A stretch of 64,000 nucleotides of DNA, from assembly GCA_003255025.1 (NCBI GenBank), contig QANY01004819.1, forward strand, positions 744,001-808,000. Direction: 5' to 3'. Made by a program: the position numbers and the translations under genes. Positions 45,830-59,600 of this stretch are shown piece after piece. How positions within the stretch are numbered: the first letter of the stretch is position 1; the number at the start of each line of letters is the position of its first letter. A model generated the notes under the pieces. The model searched no databases. It was not told where the DNA came from and was given only the letters and a program-made list of their open reading frames with translations. Source of the DNA: Datisca glomerata. Lineage: Eukaryota > Streptophyta > Magnoliopsida > Cucurbitales > Datiscaceae.

Positions 45830-47116
45830 ACTGAAGTCGTGGTCGAGGTCCACGTGGCCGAGGACGAGGCTGAACCAATCTGCAACAACATGTAGATGGC
45901 ATTTTCTGACCAACCGAATTCCCCAGTACGCAAGAGGCTAATACTCGCAAGAGTACAAAAGATGTCCTCTTAACCCCTGAACAGTATATCCCCAACAACA
46001 TTTCTGAGGAACTATCCTCTCTCTTGTAACCGAATATGAAAAATGAATGTCTAATCCATGGGAGATTAAGCATAGATATCTCTCCACCCAACAATATCCA
46101 ACCGGATTTGAACACTACAGATATATCTATGAGGCCATCATAGTCCAATCTGGCGCCATGACGATTAGACATACCCTCCATGATTTTAATAAAAATACCA
46201 GCCCTATCACCTTTAGCAAGGTTATTATCCATAATCTCATTTCCATCAATCGATGGGGTCTTCATCCTCATACAACCACAACATTGGATATTAACAAAAA
46301 AGAGGTAAAATATAGTTACTGAGATTATATTGAATCCTTCACATATACTTTCTATTACCAGAACTCTATCCATAACCATGCATGGTTTATCCGTATTTGT
46401 CCATTAGTTCTTACCATTTGACCTCGAAATTGGTTCTTACTTTGGTGGGATAACTTTGGAATCACTTTTGAAACTCTCCCAAAGCAAATTCAAACCGGAT
46501 TTAGGGAATGGCATGCTACTTATTCCCTTCTAACAGGCAACAAAAATATTACAGTCTCTAAATCCCTAATTTATTTTATTATCCTTTTTAATATCCCTTA
46601 GATCTGGAAATGGGATCTAAGATGCGAATATCAAAATGGCATCCCACTACTAAAACGCATCTTCTTTACCAAATGGTGGGATAAAGGGATGAATCCCCAC
46701 CTAACAGAACTCGTTAAAACCATCAAAGCACATTCTCAAGCCTACTTTGAAGCCATCCCTAAGGCCCTTCCAGCACCAACAAGCAATCCATTTCTTAATG
46801 CTCAAAACATCATTAAACAGAAATTTCCTAATCTCACTGAAAAAATTATTAATCAAAATCATGGATTTCGTAAAGATCAATTTCTTCATGTATTTTTCCA
46901 GAAGATACCTCCATGGGAACTTTCAGTCCACAAAGTAGTCAGCAGAATGATGTTGACCTAACTGAAAACACTTTCAGCATCTTGGCCGGTGAAAGCCAAG
47001 ACCTCGAAGATGAGTCAGAACTACCAAAACCTATTATTACTGACTTTTGGGACTCTTTGACCATAATCATCTCAGATCAGATCGAAAAAGATAAGAAAGG
47101 TAAAATAAAGGTCTAA
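45830..47116 (+). pseudogene. Second ORF of the caulimovirid, unknown function, decayed
   Basis: It begins with Arg-Gly repeats (RGRGPRGRGRG, about 45840-45870). It continues through a region with HPHTTTTLDINKK (46260-46310), a Trp-rich segment (WFLLWWDNFG near 46430-46460) and KWWDKGMNPHL near 46670, then an alanine-rich and acidic tail. I recognise the paired WW segments from ORFs after RNase H in endogenous florendovirus-type copies, but no function is established. Several stops occur (for example at 46030, 46320, 46420 and 46600). Confidence 0.55.
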
Positions 47117-47929
47117 TCTGGTCTGCCATTTCAGCAGTATTCAAGAATAGAAACACCACTACCAGAGGTAGCCAAAACTACTTTAATAAAGTAGCCATAT
47201 CATCAACAGGAACAAAAGCAGACAATGACATTGTCTCCCACTTACAGAAAGTACAAATCTACTTTTCTTAAAGTAAATTCTCACTCAAAAGAAGAGAAGG
47301 ATTGAACGACTCCAGCTCATCCAGGACACGCCACCTTATCAATCTTTTCCCTATATCATAGTTACTTTTTGTTGCTACTTTCTCTCTAAGCTCTTTCTCT
47401 CTCTACACTATATCTTATTACATATACAAGTCTTGAAGCATTATAAATTTGCACTCTCTCAGGAGCTCTAAATCGCTCCTCTCAACAGTAAGCTTTCCTT
47501 TTAATTTAAATAGTAGTTGTTCACGAGACCATGTATGTAATAATTTAAACTTAATATAACATTTACTATAATCTCTAGTATTCATGATCCATGCTAACTC
47601 AAAGACACTCAATACGTAGCTATTAAGGTTGAGGAAACAATCACTGTAGATTACAGTAAATTCAGAAAATAATCAATGAATAAATAATGGGACGTCACCC
47701 AAATCGCGTATTGATAAGGTTTGTTGAGCAAGGATTGCGTTAGGACTGTTGACAGACGTGCTAATTATAGTTCCTTTGTTCTTTGAATTGATTGTGTTTA
47801 TAGTAGTTAGCCCCCTCACTTAAGAGTTGCGTGTTGGTTGGCCGTAAAATTATCAGAGCCATGAATAGCTTTGGTTATAGTAATGTCTAGATTCACTTTA
47901 AATTATGCATACATGGTCACAATACATCC
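47117..47929 (+). promoter_or_regulatory. Caulimovirid intergenic region (promoter/leader)
   Basis: Non-coding stretch between the second ORF and the movement protein. It includes an as-1-like word (TGACATTGTCTCC near 47227), TC-rich tracts (47385-47407) and AT-rich candidate TATA words (47407-47435, 47440). A primer-binding-like site lies at 47848-47859. By position it corresponds to the viral promoter and RNA leader. Confidence 0.5.
47848..47859 (+). promoter_or_regulatory. Decayed tRNA-Met primer-binding site
   Basis: AATTATCAGAGC resembles the caulimovirid consensus TGGTATCAGAGC, differing at the first three bases; the following CCATGA also fits. It is at the expected place, upstream of the movement protein ORF, and marks the conventional zero point of the viral circle. 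Confidence 0.6.
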
Positions 47930-48300
47930 ATGTCCGAACTAAGCTCACCTTCTATCACTACAATAGCTAATACCGTAGCCTCAACCTCTGAAGTAACAGA
48001 ATTAATTACTTATCAAGATGTAAAAGAAGCTTTGGATAAATGGACTATACCCAAAATTAAACCAAAAAGAATTTATAATATTAGAATATTTTATTTCACT
48101 AATAGAAAGATAATTAAAACTTTCAAATTTGTTATTCCTTTACAGAATACTGATGACATAATATATATCTTGCATATCCATGATTTATATCCTTTTATGC
48201 AAAAATATAAATATCTGCATATAGGACTTGTTCAAATTACATTCAAACCCTAGACTTTATTAGGTCAAAACACCAGCATACAATGCACTTTTATTATCCC
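47930..48300 (+). pseudogene. Caulimovirid movement protein fragment
   Basis: An open frame of 107 codons contains ALDKWTIPKIKPKRIYN and, near its end, KYKYLHIGLVQITFKP, matching the start of caulimovirid (30K-type) movement proteins that tubulise plasmodesmata. After the stop at 48253 the next conserved pieces are out of frame, and most of the core is missing, with coat sequence following almost directly. Confidence 0.65.
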
Positions 48301-48375
48301 AAATTTTAGATATCCAGAAAACCTTTGATGACGCCATAACTCTCCTATTCCTACTCCAAAATACATACTACTCGT

Positions 48376-49060
48376 ATGGCGTTAACAGGACCTAGTAGGT
48401 ATTATTACTCTAGACCTACCCCTAAGGACCTTTTGTATGAAGACGATTTCCTTCATTCACAGAAATCCTATCATGGCAAAAGCATCTATGAATGGAACAT
48501 AGATGGAAAATCCGAGTACCAAGTCTTTAAAACCATCCATCAAATGATTATATACTCTTATGTATGCAAACAGAATGATAATACAGATCACCAGATCTGT
48601 CGGTTCCTGGTTAATGGTTTTACAAGAACACTTAAAAGATGGTGGGACAATTGTCTCACTGATAGTCAACGATTAGAAATCTTAAATTCCTTTAATCTTA
48701 ACATAGCCCTATATTTGGTACCCAGACCAGAACAGAAGATGCATGCGGTACTCTTGTCCAATCCATCATCCATCACTTTCTTGGACCAGGCATTGTTAAT
48801 ACTGACAGACATCGCGAACTTTTACAGAATCTGCGATGCCCCTCTTTAACCCACTTTCGATGGTATAAAGATGTATTTATTACGAAAGTCATGCAAAGAG
48901 GTGATGCCAGCAGTGAACATTGAAAGGCTAAATTCATCGATGGTCTCCCAAATCTTTTTGTTGAAAGAGTTCGTAGAAAACTCAGGGATAAACATGATCA
49001 AATGGACATTCCCTATGACCAGTATACCTAACTGCCTCTAACAATTGTTGTCCAGAATGT
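48376..49060 (+). pseudogene. Caulimovirid coat protein region, truncated
   Basis: A 157-codon frame with RFLVNGFTRTLKRWWDN at 48600-48650 resembles the conserved caulimovirid/retroviral-like coat core. After a stop at 48849 the match continues in another frame (AKFIDGLPNLFVERVRRKL, about 48930-48980). The zinc-knuckle motif that should follow is absent, and the locus ends about 49140. A 26-base segment (actgcctmtaacaattgttg) occurs twice here, at 49030 and 49110. Confidence 0.65.
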
Positions 49061-49341
49061 AAAAAAATTGCATCAATGTTGCATCAACGTGGAGGAAAAA
49101 TACAAACCAAACTGCCTATAACAATTGTTGTCCAGCTTGATATTTCTTGAACACTTCTCATCTATATTTTGACAGAAAAATTTATTGTCATAGTATTTAT
49201 AAATAGCTAACAGTTATGCTAGTTAAAGTTTTTATTAGTAACTAAAATACCCTGCATAATAAGACAAGCAAGGCAATTAGATGAAATTGAAACTCCAAGC
49301 ATTTAGCAAATGCATACAATGGAATTGGTGGCACTACTTAC

Positions 49342-49874
49342 TTTGTTATCATCTCGAACGACTTTGGTGAATATCCTGCAAATGAGAACATGAGTATTAA
49401 CATTAGAAACTTTGGTTTTGACAATGTCAGTGCATATGGTCACCAATAACCATTGATAGGAATAATAAAATTTAGAGACTTATTCATATTCTTGCCTCAG
49501 AAATGACTTTGTTGTAGAATTTCCCAATTCAAAGTTAAGAGACTTGAGTATATCAGCCTCCATCTTCACCACCTTCAGAATCACAACGACGGAGCCCATA
49601 TTGACACAATGCACAACAGTAAAACAAAGGATAAGTTTCTTCTTCTTTCTTTCTTAGTTGAAATTTAGTAAGAGTAGATAAAGACACCTCTTCATTAGAG
49701 TAGGTATTATCCATGATGAAGCAATACTCTTCCACATGGGGTGGAGTAATCTCTTCATATTTTTTCTTAGTTGAAATTTAGTAAGAGTAGATAAAGACAC
49801 CTCTTCATTAGAGTAGGTATTATCCATGATGAAGCAATACTCTTCCACATGGGGTGGAGTAATCTCTTCATATT
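49342..49874 (-). pseudogene. Partial cyclin-A-like gene with a duplicated exon
   Basis: Minus-strand exons: an exon encoding KYEEITPPHVEEYCFIMDNTYSNEE present twice (ends at 49801 and 49688, 113 bases apart), then 49496-49572 (VVKMEADILKSLNFELGN), then 49342-49375 (IFTKVVRDDNK). These follow each other in A-type cyclins across the middle of the cyclin box. Splice sites fit, with a GC donor after the 49496 exon. The first half of the cyclin box and the rest of the C-terminal lobe are not found nearby, and the caulimovirid ends about 0.2 kb away. I read it as a dead fragment; a spliced remnant transcript is not excluded. Confidence 0.6.
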
Positions 49875-49879
49875 TTCTG

Positions 49880-51690
49880 CTCATCACCATATATAACCAA
49901 AAACTTAGCAGCAGGACAATAACCATATAAGAGGAGTTGTAACTTGTAAGTGGGTAATTGCTTCTCATCATTCTATCTAATACTCTTCTTCATGCATTCA
50001 TCTACCCATTCTTCAACTACAAACTCAGGTATAAAGTTTACTACCAATATGTGACATACTATAAACTTCTTCTAACAATTTTTGCTTATAATAATTTTCC
50101 AAGGCATCCTTCTTATATGTTTTTCAATCCAACCTAAAAGCACCATTGAACAGAATTTTCAACTCTACGTAGCAGAAAAAATTGAAACAAGTAACATTCA
50201 TACCATTGCTGAGAAGCTTTTTAATCATGGAGACATATCGAGAAGCATGGCCATAAATAATCACTATCTGAGATTACTTTTACAAATACCAAGCACAATA
50301 CATAATTAATCTAGCAGATAGATCATAAACAAAGAAAAGAAACAACTCTAGATTACTTCCAACGAATACAGAGTATTTATCCCCAAATAACTCAGAAAGG
50401 AAATGGTGAGTACTCCTACCTTTGTTCTACTTTATCAAAACTCTCATAATCCTCACTTTTGAGTTTGCATGCGTTCAATTTAGAAGACAAGAGAGAGGAA
50501 GAGAGTAATTGATGAGACGACACGATATCGCGTCGTCCCTTTGCCTGGTCTCGTCTAAATCACACGACAGATTTGACGACCGAAGCAATTCGTAGTGTAG
50601 GAGTGAAAGTGGTGGAGCCGTTCTCGTCTGAGGCATGTGCATTGCCGTCTCGCTTCCGAAAGAGGATCTTCAACTCTGCAAGTCGAAAGAGAGAGAGATC
50701 GAGAGAGAGATGGAAAGATGGAGGTAGATGAAATAATTAAAGATGAGGATAAAAATGTAATTTCATCACAAAATCTCATGCTCAGTACAAGTTAATCAAA
50801 TCCAAATCGGACATATTTGCAAATAAATATATAAATCCAAATCGGACATATTTGCAAATAAATATATATATATATGACCATTCTTTATAAAAGCTCGCTA
50901 AAAGTGTTAGAATTTATAATTTTTATTAAATTTTAAGTGATTATATGATACGTTACTTATTTATAAATTAGATATTAAAATTTTTAATATAATAATTATA
51001 ATTGACTAATATTCATTTGATTATTTAAAATTTCGTCCATTACTTAGTTGATATAGAATCTCGTTATAAATATTAAAAAACTATTCATTTTCTCTTTCAA
51101 TTATAAATAAAATGTTATAATTTTAGATATGTAAATAAATTTTAAGAAAGAATACTGAGTTTTTTATAATTAAGAGCACTAAATGAATAAATTTGCGGTA
51201 CAAGGTCAGTAAGAAAAAGATGATAAAAACCTTCTAGCTAGCTTGTGCCATTTGATAACATGGGAGTCTTAAAGAACTAGTCGGAATTAGTAAAGAACAT
51301 GAAGTAATACAGCTAGCGAAGTGCGTGCAAAGTATTTGAATGTTTCTAACATATTTAAATTTAATCCCAAACATGAAATGCAAACAACATACATGGCGGC
51401 TGTGACATAATAACCTAGCTAGCTCTATCTTATATGCATGTAGAAAACAAAATGAATTAAGAAAAATAGGTGCATGCACGATTATTATTAGCACCAAGAG
51501 TCAATAAAATGACAAGAAAGAGCCAAATGTGAGGACCAGGACAGGCATCTTTTGCATGCAGTCCTAAGTCTTTGACACAACAGCTCAAATAAGGATCTGA
51601 GTTGGTGCTTTTTTGTGCTGCCACGCAGCTTGGTTTCTTCTTACTTTTCTTGGTTTTGCCTGTCTTTCTCACGAGACCGTGCACTTTGTT
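49880..51690. other. Intergenic, includes a 37-bp direct duplication
   Basis: Sequences around 50000-50300 may derive from further cyclin-like exons but are too decayed to assign. A perfect duplication (aatccaaatcggacatattt... period about 36) lies at 50799-50870 next to a (TA)n run. A GA-rich tract occurs near 50690-50710. Confidence 0.5.
51473..51560 (+). promoter_or_regulatory. RY (CATGCA) motifs upstream of caleosin
   Basis: CATGCA occurs at 51473-51478, inside the palindrome TGCATGCA, and again at 51555-51560. RY motifs bind B3 factors (ABI3/FUS3/LEC2) that drive seed oil-body genes. They are 130-220 bases before the TATA box. Seed expression is inference. Confidence 0.5.
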
Positions 51691-51691
51691 G

Positions 51692-51698
51692 TATAAAA
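51692..51698 (+). promoter_or_regulatory. TATA box of caleosin
   Basis: TATAAAA lies 84 bases before the ATG, leaving room for a short 5' UTR containing a (CA)n tract. Confidence 0.65.
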
Positions 51699-51775
51699 AT
51701 AAACACAACCAATTCTGACTGATCAGTAGACAAAAATTGCTACATAGAAAACACACACACACACAAATTAAGAAG

Positions 51776-53701
51776 ATGGCTGTTGTGTTGGAGAATGAGG
51801 CATTGTCAACAGAGGCTCGTTATGCACCCATGACAGTGGAGAGGAAGGTTCGAACTGATTTGGAAGTCTCTCTTCCTAAGCCATGTACGTAAATATATGT
51901 TTCCCAGATTTTCCCTCTTCATCTTTGCTTCTAAACTATTTTGGGACTTTTTTTCAATATTTCTTCTAATTTTAAAGAAAACTAATTAAAATGGTAACAC
52001 ATCATTGGGATGATTAATATACAAATTAAGGTTATTTGCTAATATACAAAATGAGGAATGTTAAATGTCAGATTTGGCAAGAGCATTAACAGCACCAGAT
52101 ACAAATCATCCGATGGGAACACCAGGACATAGGCACTATAATATGAGTGTTCTTCAGCAACACTGTGCCTTTTTCGACCAGGACGACAATGGCATCGTCT
52201 ATCCTTGGGAGACCTACGCTGGTTTTGTCTCTTTTCATTATTCTTTTATTTAAAATTTACAGAGCTTTGTCCTTTAATTAAGCTTCAAAATACAATGGGT
52301 TAATTATATTATGTAATCAAATTCAGGGTTGCGAGCAATCGGATTCAATGTATTTGCCTCCCTTATTATGGCCATTGTCATTAACATGGCACTGAGTTAT
52401 CCTACTTTACCTGTAAGTTTTTTTGTACTAATTATAGTTATGTAATCCTAGGTTGAAATATCTCCTCAAGTGAGGTGTAGTTGCATGTGATTAAACTTGA
52501 GTGATCTGCTAACTTTGCCATATCATCACCATTTTACGTACATATACATATTTTGATTCTCTCGTCGGCTTCGATTCTCTGAACAAGAGATTATCTTATT
52601 CAATCTAAATAAAAATGTCAACCAAACAAGATGTTGGAATGTTCTCACATCGCGTAGACTGCCTATTTTATCTTAGTTATAAGGTTCTAATACTTCTCTC
52701 CTCAACACTTACGTTTAAGGAGTGATCGGGTTGTGTTTTTCAACTTGGTATCGGAGCATGGTCGGGTTTTTGTTTATGTCGTTTTAGTTCGATTCTTTAT
52801 CCGCTTAGTTTGGAGTTCGGTTCTTTGTCCGCTTAGTTTGGATTGTTTGGTATACTGTTTAGTTCGACTACCATGTTGTGGTGTGTTGGAATGTTGTCTT
52901 AAATCGTCTTCTAGTTATAAGATTCTAGTACACTTCTCTTATAACACCTATCTTTTAACACTTACCTTTTAAGAAAGGATCGGTTGGGCTTTTCAGCTAA
53001 AACAACTATGAACAAAAAAGATTCTCCATAATCTTTTCCATTACTTGGTCAAGAACAAAGAACTTCCAGTTTAATAGGATACGAGGATATAAGATCTTAA
53101 TTATGTATAAAATAAAACCCATTTACATTTCACTATTCACGGTTTTCGTTTGCAGGGATGGTTTCCTTCTCCTTTCTTCCCTATTTACGTACATAATATA
53201 CACAGATGTAAGCATGGAAGCGACTCTGGAACTTACGACACGGAAGGAAGGTAATGAAAAAACCATTTTTAGCAGATTCGACAGTGAAATCTAGTCTTCT
53301 TCCTTAACATTTTGACACGTGTAGCGAAAATATTCAGGTATATGCCAGTGAATCTGGAAAACATGTTTAGCAAGTACGCACGAACGGTACCTGACAAGCT
53401 CTCACTGGGAGAACTCTGGGACATGACAGAGGGGAATCGACTTTCATTCGACGTATTCGGCTGGTTAGTAGGAACAACTTATTTAGATCACTTTGTAGCT
53501 GCCTTTGCTTAAAAACCCACTGTTGCTTGTACTTGTGTTTACAGGGTTGCAAGTAAGATGGAATGGGCTCTACTGTATATTTTGGCGAGGGATGAAGATG
53601 GATTTCTATCCAAGGAAGCAGTGAGGCGATGTTTTGATGGGAGTTTGTTCGAGTACTGTGCTAAGATGAATATGATGAGCGTTGAAGATAAAATGAGTTA
53701 G
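51776..53701 (+). CDS. Caleosin / oil-body peroxygenase
   Basis: Six exons (51776-51884, 52072-52221, 52327-52412, 53156-53250, 53338-53463, 53545-53701) total 723 bases and encode 240 residues. The calcium-binding EF-hand is [19 protein letters not shown] (about 70-88). A hydrophobic segment (about 91-111) runs into the proline-rich knot [14 protein letters not shown] (111-124), which anchors the protein in lipid droplets. Next come [22 protein letters not shown] and, later, [18 protein letters not shown]. Caleosins bind calcium and heme and act as peroxygenases making oxylipins from fatty-acid hydroperoxides. Length equals that of seed-type caleosins (about 240-245). Six exons is the usual structure. 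Intron 3 is longest (about 0.74 kb). Confidence 0.95.
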
Positions 53702-54568
53702 AGAAGTCTTAGGATGTTCTGTTAAGTAATATAAAAGAGATCGTTCCATATGATCTTAAATTTGTGTTTTGTTTTCTATATTCTAGTTAATGTTTTTGTT
53801 TCCTCCTAGTGCTTTCCCTCTTCTCCTCCATCAACTGTCATGGCATTCTAAGAAAATCATACAATCCAACTACGGAAAATTTAAGTTTCTCCGAGAGTAC
53901 AAGTGAAATTTAGTACTTGATAAATTTTTTATTTACCGTACTGTCTCAATTTTAATTAAAAAATTGAGACTACTGATAAAAAATTAATTTTTAGAGGTTA
54001 CTTTCTCAAATGAAATTTCAATTAGACAAAAAAATGTTAAAATAAAACTATTTTTTAGTTCAGAGAGAGTCCAGTCCTCCAGGGGTATCATATTTTTTTC
54101 CCCAACTATCCTAGCTATAAACTGTGAAGGAAAGTGTCTGGCGTTCGTCGCTTGTATAATGCTTCTCAACTTTAGCCAAGAAAACGTCGTCCCGTCCTGA
54201 ACAGAGCATGTGAAGTGCGTCCTGAACAGAGCATGTGAAGTGCGTCCTGAACAGATCATGTGAAGTATGATCTCAATGAACATAAATCTTTATTTACTTG
54301 TCTAACATAAACTTTGAAGGGCTCTTGGTTGTATTCTATTTTCTTTCCTTTTCCGTTTACTTGGTTTTGAAAGGATGAAAGATTTAATAGGCAGAAATCT
54401 ATGAAAAGTCGACAAAAATATCTATTAACCTCACCATTATAGGTCAGCTTACAACTCTCTGGCATTCAACTCCACGTTACCAAATCCAAACGGAACAAGT
54501 CACTCTAAGCAAACTCATATCGTGCTAACAAAAGTATATTATAGAGAAACATCAACGAAAAAAAACAC
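53702..54568. other. Convergent intergenic region between caleosin and RPL23
   Basis: Contains the 3' UTRs of both genes and a short tandem repeat (54193-54268). A frame at 53984-54283 runs through this repeat and has no motif. Confidence 0.6.
54193..54268 (+). repeat. 25-bp tandem repeat, three copies
   Basis: Units start with CGTCCTGAACAGA at 54193, 54218 and 54243 and continue GCATGTGAAGTG. Copies 1 and 2 are identical and copy 3 differs by one base. Confidence 0.95.
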
Positions 54569-56528
<1,960 letters not shown>

Positions 56529-56576
56529 TTTCGCTGCCAAACGGAGCTCGATGGAAAGGAGAAAGGATATACGCGC

Positions 56577-56618
56577 TAGGGTTTCTTAGCGGTATTTATA
56601 GAGAACTATGTAGGGTTT
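56577..56618 (-). promoter_or_regulatory. RPL23 core promoter: TATA box and two telo-boxes
   Basis: On the minus strand AAACCCTA occurs at 56618-56611 and 56584-56577, with CTATAAATA (56601-56593) between them, 50-90 bases before the ATG. Telo-boxes are a known hallmark of plant ribosomal-protein gene promoters and help couple them to cell growth. Confidence 0.75.
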
Positions 56619-56639
56619 CTCAATTTACAAAAATATCCA

Positions 56640-59600
56640 CTCTTCTTTGTTTTCTAATCAATCAGCAATTTGCTTGGCCAGCATCTACCTTCAATCATGT
56701 TTTGTTTATGAAATCAAAATTATTAAATGAAGTTTTGTTGTTAGTAATATTAAGTATGTTGGTAAATGTTGTAACTGAATTTAGCAATGATCACGGTTGT
56801 TTTTTTTTTTTTTTTAGTTTACCTTGCAATAGTTGTTGAGATAGACAAATATCTTGTAAAAGAAAATTTTATACTTCAATTTTTTTTTTAAATCTGTTGT
56901 TCTAATAGAAGAAATGCCAATTCTTCAAAACTTTTGCAATTAAGCAAAGAATTGGAAAATTTACTCAAATAATTTCTTTCTCCATTAAATTTATGTTTAT
57001 ATTCTACTAAGTTTTTCATATACTAAAATGAACATGACACGAAATATGGCACTGCCAGCTAGATGAAGTTGTGAATTTTTAAGTTAAAAGACTTCAAAAC
57101 ATGCAAAAAAAACTTGGTATGGGTTAAATAAGAATACTGAGAAAATTAAGTTGATGGTAAGTTTAAATGATAAACTTATATGACAATATTTTAAGATAAT
57201 TATATTTAGTAACACATAATTAAGTTTACAAAATTAGTAGGAAAGTAAGATTAGTTTGTTTGATATATATTGAAACGGGTAGAGTTATTTGAAAAATTGT
57301 TATGAAAAAATATTTAAAAAGTTGTATAAAGATTTTAAGAATAAATAAATTATTGAAGAGTCCACATGTTAATTATTTAAACTTTTTCAACTATTTTAAC
57401 AACACAATAACAAATTAACTATTTTATTAATGCTATCAATAATATCAAATCCACTATTTTTATTTTACTACATCAAAAGATAAAATAAATTTTTGCTTAC
57501 AATATACATATATTTTTTTTAAAATTACATATTTAGCCAATATATTTTATAACAAGTTTCATTGTGATCATTATAATTCAAAACATTTCAATTTCATCAT
57601 CGACGTTTCTACATAGTTTTCATCTGGTCATTCTTTCAGTCAACATTAATCTTTTTAACATGTTTGCTAGCATGGTACTTGTATAATAATGCTCCATGCC
57701 AACAAATATTAAAAATACTAACAGTGACGAAATGACCACATTGAGAAAATATTAAACGTTAATGATGAAATTAGAATTTATTGACTATAATGATTAGGTT
57801 AAAACTTGATACAAACTATAGTAATCAAAAAAGTGATTTTTCTATATTATTTTTAAACAAAAATACATGTGAACTAAATAAGCAGATTGTTCATATTTTA
57901 CAAGCAAAAAATGTATATAGATCATTTTCTCTGATGTCACATAATTAATTTTTATATTTGACAAGAAAACACTTAGAACTTCTTCTTAATTAACTATTAA
58001 TTTTGGAGATTTTTAAAAAATATAAATGTTCGTTTTAATCATTTAAACTTAATATTATGCATATATAAAGAGTTTATCAATCCTTAAATTTTTCAAGCAC
58101 AATATTTTATACCATTCATTCCAATTAACGTACACATATTAATCTCTTCGAACGGACCCTAGGAAGGATCTGCAGGGCGGACCTTAGGAAGGGTCTGCAG
58201 GACGGACCTTTTGAGAAAAGATAGGGTGAGACAAATAACTCAACACATTTAAAAAATCAAAGCCCCAATCACGAACTAAGTTGATTTGAGATAGGAAAAA
58301 TCTCAAATTCATTATTGGAACAAGTTTGGTCCCGTCGAGACCAGAACGAGGTCAGTCAGAATTCTCGGATCAAGATTTTATGATCCTAAGGTAAGACTTT
58401 GATATTGAAGAAAATAAAATACAAAAATCAAGTAGGGAGGAATGTAAATAAATAATGATATTTTATGAAGGTTTGGGAAAGTAAAAAATATTATGAAAAA
58501 TGTGTAGATGTGTTGCTAAGATAGGTAAGTGAGTTGGGAAAGTTATGTGGTAAAATAACTTTTTATAGGCAAATGATAGTTGAAACAGCATGGGGTTGCT
58601 ACTTAACTAAGATAAATAACTTTATTATAACAAATAAGAAAACTTGAAACAAACATGAAAATGCTAGAAAAAAATTTACCATGTACTTTACCACGTAGAA
58701 TACTCCAATCCAACTCCCCCATCGTGTGAAGGAAAGTTTTACATAAAATAAAGTGAAATATTTTTCTCTATTATTTTGGTAATCTATAAGATGGCTTGGC
58801 TCTATTTACCTACATGGCATTATGAGCTAGTTGTTATTGAGCAAACTACATATACAAGTTTTTAGGTAACTATATTATTTGAAAACTTTATTTTGTTAAG
58901 TAACCAATAATAATAATTTATAAAAAGTTAACAAAATTGTAAACTATATTTACTATAATACTCAATCGACGACATTTATTTAATTATCTTTTATCCTAAT
59001 TAGTATCTAAACTATGTATTTTTTGAATTTTGAATTGTAGAAAATATTTATTGATTTAAGTTACTTAAAAATTAAAAGATTGAATTATTATCTTTAATTA
59101 TAAATAATAAATAGTTTAATTATTTTCATATATACCTATTTAATTATAAATAATAATGTTTTACTATTCTTTCTACAGAATAGTAAGATTCATATTTCTG
59201 AATATTATTGTATATTTTTATTATTTTTATAATATGGTCAATATTTATTAACCAAGACCGTTAGATTATTGTTAATAAATTTTATTTTTTTCATTGTAAT
59301 TTATGTAATAACTATTATCAGAGTAACAATGAATTTTTTGATAAATTTACTAAAATAAATATTATATATTCGTACGTAGTTATAACAATCTTTATGTAAA
59401 TAATTATTGTAATCTATATATATATTTCCTTAAATAAACAAAAGTATGTAAATATATTGCCAAAATTTTTTTCAATATATTTACTTCTCGTTTATATTTG
59501 TTTATTTGAATAGTATACATAAATTTACCTAAAAATCACTACCAATTCTCCTAAAAAATAAGAACTTGCTCCATTTTGAAAAAATATGCATTTAGTGAAA

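Larger units (their letters stand above)
43040..49140 (+). mobile_element. Endogenous caulimovirid (pararetrovirus) locus, circularly permuted
   Basis: In order on the plus strand: post-coat region, protease, reverse transcriptase/RNase H, a second ORF, an intergenic region with a primer-binding-like site, movement protein, and coat region. A linear caulimovirid would run movement, coat, protease, RT, RNase H, so this copy is permuted, with the break inside ORF1 after the coat core. All coding parts carry stops and frameshifts. A separate ORF after RNase H with Arg-Gly repeats and WW motifs points toward florendovirus-like genomes; that clade call is inference. There is no integrase, as expected for these viruses. 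The total of about 6.1 kb is slightly short of a full genome. Confidence 0.8.

Noticed and set aside
50555..50779. Minus-strand Ser-rich frame
   Set aside because: Arises from a GA-rich simple-sequence tract. No conserved motif.
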